Assembly (NCBI GenBank): GCA_016124745.1
Contig: WGNC01000001.1
Location: 1 to 64,000, forward strand
DNA from: Thiobacillus sp.
Lineage (GTDB): Bacteria > Pseudomonadota > Gammaproteobacteria > Burkholderiales > Thiobacillaceae
DNA: 64,000 nt
Direction: 5' to 3'
Below, piece after piece: positions 60,735 to 64,000 of this stretch; within the stretch, counting starts at the first letter, position 1, and every line of letters begins with the position of its first letter. The translations under genes and the position numbers were made by a program. The notes beneath the pieces were generated by a model. It searched no databases and had not been told where the DNA came from. It saw only the letters and a program-made list of their open reading frames with translations.

Positions 60735-61190
60735 ATGAGTGGACTGATCGCCAATTTCCCGACCGACGGTATCGTGACTATCAACCGGGTCATTCTGAAA
60801 CCCGAATACACGGTGGATGACTTGCAGGAGCGTGTTGCGTTTCTGTGCGAAAACGTCAAAACCTATCATTCCGACACCGGCTTCATCGGCGGCTTCGTTG
60901 CGCTGAACTCCGGAGCGGTGTCCAACGAAGGCTCGACCATCGGCCAGGCGGTCGAAAGCGAAATGAAGGGCAAGGAAGCGCTGATCGTGACCTTCTGGAA
61001 CACCTTCGAAAACCACGAGAAGTCGCACCGTTCCGACACCTTCCAGCCCCTGTTCCAGAAAGTGCTGGACCTGTGCGAAAACGGCAACGAGGAAATTGCC
61101 TACGAAATGCTGTGGTCCGGCAAGGCCTACGGCCCTCAGGAGATCGAGGCTGCCCGCAAGGCCAAGGAGCAGTACGCCAACGCGGCCTGA
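60735..61190 (+). CDS. Conserved-looking hypothetical protein, possible ABM-like fold
   Basis: A 151-residue soluble protein without leader. The pattern VTINRVILKPEYTVDDLQERVAFL, TGFIGGFVALNSG, EALIVTFWNTFENHEKSHRSDTFQPLF resembles dimeric alpha-beta-barrel (antibiotic monooxygenase-like) proteins, where a GF-x-G strand and an ALxVxxW strand precede a helix beginning with His. That assignment is inference. The promoter, ribosome site and high-quality codons suggest strong expression. It lies just before an inverted-repeat-bounded segment. Confidence 0.75.
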   Translation: MSGLIANFPTDGIVTINRVILKPEYTVDDLQERVAFLCENVKTYHSDTGFIGGFVALNSGAVSNEGSTIGQAVESEMKGKEALIVTFWNTFENHEKSHRSDTFQPLFQKVLDLCENGNEEIAYEMLWSGKAYGPQEIEAARKAKEQYANAA

Positions 61191-61219
61191 TCGCGCGCTG
61201 GGCGCAAGGTAAATTAAGC

Positions 61220-61258
61220 AACGGCGGGGAAACCCTAGCCGTTACGTTAAACTGTTGA
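61220..61258. repeat. Left inverted repeat bounding the alkylsulfatase-like gene
   Basis: AACGGCGGGG-AAACCC-TAG-CCGTT followed by ACGTTAAACTGTTGA is, apart from the hairpin loop, the complement of 63790-63830. The sequence also forms a small hairpin by itself. It begins 30 bases after the stop of the 151-residue gene. Confidence 0.7.
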
Positions 61259-61287
61259 TGGCTAGCCCCTAGGGGCCGCAGCTAGAA

Positions 61288-61323
61288 GACCCGCAAGCTG
61301 CAAGGCTTCGCGGGTCATTTTTC
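61288..61323 (+). terminator. Rho-independent terminator
   Basis: GACCCGC (61288-61294) pairs with GCGGGTC (61310-61316), with AAGC/GCTT extending the stem, followed by ATTTTT. It is oriented to end transcription from the 151-residue gene. The rest of 61191-61621 shows no credible ORF. Confidence 0.75.
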
Positions 61324-61621
61324 GCCCTCGGGGTGTGACTTCGCAGATGCCTGAAAACTGAGATTCCCCGCCGTTATTGGCGTTCCCAGGTGGCTTTACC
61401 GGGTTTACCCTCTCCCGATGGCTGCCGAAGTGCTCAAGACACCCGCCGACGACGCCCCGAACTTGAGTAGCAATTACCTACCCCAACTCAGATGCCAGAA
61501 CAGCTGAGTTGCCGTTCTGGATTCAGCACTACAATTTCCATTGCCCTCACTCGTCTACCGGCAGCAAACCGCCGGCTACCGGACTTGGCTTTGATCTGAT
61601 CAACGTGGTGAGAGACGACAC

Positions 61622-63508
61622 CTAGGGCGCCTCGAAGTCGTTGCTGGCCTTCATTCCCTTCAGCACGGACTCCACCGCGCCGGGCGGCATCAGGTGGCTT
61701 CGATCAAGCACGTGGTCGAGCTGGCTCAGCGCATCCGCGTCCGACGGCGAGCGCGTGCCGAGCACGAAGGCGGCGAGCTCCTCTCGCGTGAGTGCGAGGT
61801 GCGTCGGTGCCGCGGCGTCCGCGTCGGTGATCACGAGCACGCCGTTGCGCAGCTCGAGCCGCCGGATGCGCGAGTCGCCTTCGACGGCGAGCGTGAAAGT
61901 CTGGCGCAGCCCCTCGGCCTTTCGCGGATCGACGAGGTAGCGCACGAACTGCAGGTTCTCGTCCACGGATGCCGCGACGAGCGCCGGCGCGGTGGGCGTG
62001 CCGAGAAAGCGACGGATCGCGTCGACCGTCAGCGGCTGACCCTTGAACTGCATCCCGCCTTCGATCTGCAGCGCCTCCGTCAGGTACCAGCCGCGCGCGT
62101 TGGCCGATGAGGTGCGCTGACCGAGCTGGCGCGCCGCCGCTGCCCGGAGCTTGAGCGCCTCGGCGTCGGCCGGATCGAGTTCCAGCAGCAGGGACGTCAG
62201 CCTGAGGGTCCACCGCCAGTTGGCGAACCCGCCCTGAGCGTTGGCGCTAGCGGCGGCTTTCTGCACGGCGGCGGGGCCGCCCATCAATTGGACGGTGCGT
62301 ATCGCTTCCTCGCTCTCGGACAGTGGGTTGATGTCGTACACGTCGCCGCCGAACCAGCCGATCACGCCGTTGTAGACCTGCCGCACGTGGCTTTCGACCT
62401 GCCCATAGTTCTCCCAGTCCCCACGCAGATTGCGCGGCATGTACACCTGTTCGGCCGCCTGTCGTGCGTCCAGACCGTGCGCGATCTGGCGCAGCGTCTG
62501 GTCGTGAATCAGCTGCACCTGGTCGACGGCGCGCTGGGCGGCGTCGCGCACCGCGTCCTCGCCCTTGACGGTGGGGCCGTGGATGTCGAGCAGGATTTCC
62601 GCGTTCTTCGACTCGATCCAGCGCGCGTCCTGGATCACTACCGCCGGATTGCGATACGAACCGCCGCGCAGCGAATACACGTTGAAGATGCCCCCGGGCA
62701 CCATGAAGTTGGTCACGAGCATGCGCTTGCGCGGGAAATAGAAGCCGACGCTGTCGGTCGCGTCCGAGCGATTGGGAGCGACCTGCACCGGCTCGCCGGC
62801 GACGACGACGTCGACAATGCGCCCGTCCGGGAAGAGACGCGTGGGCGGCTGGTAGCTGGACCCGGCCAGCAGTTTCTCGGGCGTGAAGCCGAGCGTGTTC
62901 GGAAAGGCATCGGGACCGCTTTGCGGATGGAACACGCCGAACTGGGCGGCCGCTCGTGCCTGGTAGGTGCCGCTCAGGACACTGATGCCGGTCGAGAGTC
63001 TGAGGTTGCGGTCCAGGTGCTCGTGTCCCCAGACCTCCGCGCCCTCGTCGAGCCACGCACCGATACCGTTGCCATAGTGCCAGTGGGTCAGGAGGATCGC
63101 GGCCACCTTGACCTTGCGGCCGAGCGTTTCCTCGAGCTTGGCGCGCATCTCCGCGGCCGCCCGCGTAAAGTCGCCGGTGTCGATGATGATCCAGCCGTCC
63201 GGGGCTTCGATCGCGAAGTGGCTCGCGATGCCCCAGCCGCGCATCGCGTAGACGCCGTCGGTGACCCGCTCAACGCGCTTCGTGTCGCCGATGCCCCACT
63301 TGTCGTTGGCGAGCAGCGCGGCGCGCGTGGTCACGGCGCCGTTCGGTCCCGTGACGGTTTCGGTGGTCAGCGACGGGCTGTGCCAAGACGGATCCACCTG
63401 CGCCATCCGGGCTTCGCCGGATGCGCCTTCAGCGCGCGCGAAGGAGCATGTCCAGAGCGTCAGCGCGGCGACCACGCAAGCAATAGTCAGGCCCTGATGC
63501 TTCTTCAT
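61622..63508 (-). CDS. Alkylsulfatase-like metallo-beta-lactamase-fold protein with altered metal motif
   Basis: A 628-residue exported protein (signal peptide to SFARA about residue 26). The SDS-hydrolase architecture is clear: MBL domain (about 80-340), dimerisation domain with GWFGGDVYDINPLSESEEAIR, and C-terminal SCP2-like domain. The usual THxHxDH reads THWHYGNG, losing the Asp and second His, and the Glu in the MAEN segment is replaced (VTNFMVPGG). A one-metal or altered activity is likely. AAGGAG lies before ATG 63508. It is bounded by inverted repeats. Confidence 0.82.
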   Translation of the reverse strand: MKKHQGLTIACVVAALTLWTCSFARAEGASGEARMAQVDPSWHSPSLTTETVTGPNGAVTTRAALLANDKWGIGDTKRVERVTDGVYAMRGWGIASHFAIEAPDGWIIIDTGDFTRAAAEMRAKLEETLGRKVKVAAILLTHWHYGNGIGAWLDEGAEVWGHEHLDRNLRLSTGISVLSGTYQARAAAQFGVFHPQSGPDAFPNTLGFTPEKLLAGSSYQPPTRLFPDGRIVDVVVAGEPVQVAPNRSDATDSVGFYFPRKRMLVTNFMVPGGIFNVYSLRGGSYRNPAVVIQDARWIESKNAEILLDIHGPTVKGEDAVRDAAQRAVDQVQLIHDQTLRQIAHGLDARQAAEQVYMPRNLRGDWENYGQVESHVRQVYNGVIGWFGGDVYDINPLSESEEAIRTVQLMGGPAAVQKAAASANAQGGFANWRWTLRLTSLLLELDPADAEALKLRAAAARQLGQRTSSANARGWYLTEALQIEGGMQFKGQPLTVDAIRRFLGTPTAPALVAASVDENLQFVRYLVDPRKAEGLRQTFTLAVEGDSRIRRLELRNGVLVITDADAAAPTHLALTREELAAFVLGTRSPSDADALSQLDHVLDRSHLMPPGAVESVLKGMKASNDFEAP

Positions 63509-63749
63509 GCTTTTCTCCTTGGTGTCGGTTGCAATAGAAAACTATAAACCAAGAGTCGTTTCCGGAATGCCGGAAAAATATATTTCATATTTGGGCCTTT
63601 CGAGGCTGAGCGTTCTTTTTTCAGCAGATTAGTCACCTGCGTAGTGACGCCCCGCCCTCGCCGGCCGCTCACCAGGGCGATGGGATGAGCCTGATGGTGT
63701 CGGAGACTGGCCCCAGTAACCTGAAGAAAATTTCGTCTCAAAAGAAAGA

Positions 63750-63776
63750 GGCCGCGAACCCTGTGGGGACGCGGCC
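63750..63776. terminator. GC hairpin with flanking T-rich strand
   Basis: GGCCGCG (63750-63756) pairs with CGCGGCC (63770-63776). On the minus strand it is followed by CTCTTTCTTTT, a plausible terminator for minus-strand transcription from the right; on the plus strand the tail is weak. Confidence 0.5.
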
Positions 63777-63789
63777 TTCAATCAAAACG

Positions 63790-63834
63790 TCAACAGCTTA
63801 ACGTAACGGCTAGCGGGGAAACCCGCCGTTTTTT
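63790..63834. repeat. Right inverted repeat bounding the alkylsulfatase-like gene, with terminator form
   Basis: TCAACAGCTTAACGTAACGG then CTAG-CGGG-GAAA-CCCG-CCGTT and a run of six T. The first 23 bases are the complement of the left copy at 61236-61258 with one mismatch. On the plus strand the hairpin plus T-run would act as a terminator. Confidence 0.7.
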
Positions 63835-63847
63835 GTTTCAGAACGCG

Positions 63848-63959
63848 ATTGATCCGGCACGAATCAAGCATGAATATCGTTCGTGCTGAGCCTGTCGAAG
63901 CACTGCCCTTCGACAGGCTCAGGGCGAACGGACGCGCGAATAAACCTGGTCGGATCAAT
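63848..63959. mobile_element. MITE/REPIN-like element, copy C
   Basis: Starts ATTGATCCGGCACGAATC and ends GGTCGGATCAAT. The interior pair CGTTCGTGCTGAGCCTGTCG and CGACAGGCTCAGGGCGAACG makes a near-perfect palindrome. At 112 bases it is the most compact of the three copies. Confidence 0.72.
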
Positions 63960-64000
63960 AACGTGTCAGACCTGGCCCGGCCTGGCGCGTTGCAAATCCG

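Larger units (their letters stand above)
63509..64000. other. Non-coding right end of the window
   Basis: These 492 bases contain the upstream region of the MBL gene, two hairpins, the right 40-bp inverted repeat and MITE-like copy C. No credible gene is seen up to the window edge. Confidence 0.6.

Noticed and set aside
61220-61258. attC-like integron site (GTTAAAC matches GTTRRRY; the right copy has GCTTAAC)
   Set aside because: The paired R-boxes expected within one site are missing at both ends, the two copies are inverted rather than direct, and no integrase is nearby.

Overview
The window looks like chromosomal DNA from a GC-rich betaproteobacterium, probably an autotroph-like or sulfur-oxidising lineage related to Thiobacillus. 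That is inferred from gene content and synteny (dapC-dapD, queG/tsaE-amiC-mutL, yciB-yciI-bolA-ppiC-hfq, the PHP protein-yciO pair, long TrpRS, PatZ-like acyltransferase) and from dispersed TTCGCCCTGAGCCTGTCGAA-type repeats; there is no rRNA to settle it. There is one tRNA (Ser, anticodon CGA), and I saw no CRISPR array, phage or recognisable transposase.

Layout. 0-9 kb: lysine/DAP genes dapC-dapD, a DMT permease and VOC protein, an exported sulfatase plus an exported HAD hydrolase, and a sugar kinase with queF. 9-16 kb: smc, a ParDE-type toxin-antitoxin pair, serS (with AT-rich patches) and the lytic transglycosylase mltF. 16-20 kb: tRNA-Ser and an envelope glycolipid set (GT2, VTT/DedA-like protein, PAP2 phosphatase, ArnT-like GT83). 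20-27 kb: a minus-strand housekeeping run yciB-yciI-bolA-ppiC-hfq, then plus-strand PHP phosphoesterase, yciO, M50 protease and trpS. 26.6-36.5 kb: a divergent HDAC-family deacetylase / PatZ-like acetyltransferase pair, gpmA, glgP and a DUF2126 protein lacking the usual transglutaminase half.

36.9-50.3 kb is the highlight: sixteen minus-strand genes, mostly overlapping by 1-4 bases, that read as one operon. Thirteen follow the gene order of archaeal MBX/MBS respiratory complexes: MrpE, F, G, MbhD-like, MrpB, MrpC, MrpD, a second NuoL-like antiporter, then NuoH, NuoB, NuoC, NuoD and NuoI-like subunits. The last is fused to a GltD/NfnB-type FAD-NAD(P)H oxidoreductase with four cysteine clusters. 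The NuoD-like subunit keeps only the first cysteine of each of the two hydrogenase CxxC motifs (CxxD and CxxE). A rubrerythrin-like protein, a CBS-domain protein and an ArsB/NhaD-type antiporter complete the operon, and a good sigma-54 -24/-12 motif lies just upstream. I infer an ion-translocating NAD(P)H/ferredoxin-linked complex that is neither complex I nor a hydrogenase; its substrate is unknown.

50.5-64 kb: arfB, pldA with a poly-C tract upstream, a YSC84-type lipoprotein, murI, a CDF-like transporter, queG, and tsaE-amiC-hemerythrin-mutL. Then come an S24-fold protein lacking the catalytic lysine, a probably highly expressed unknown 151-residue protein behind an AT-rich promoter, and an alkylsulfatase-like metallo-beta-lactamase with altered metal ligands, bounded by 40-bp inverted repeats. 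Small palindromic and MITE-like elements are scattered between genes and in places form gene ends.
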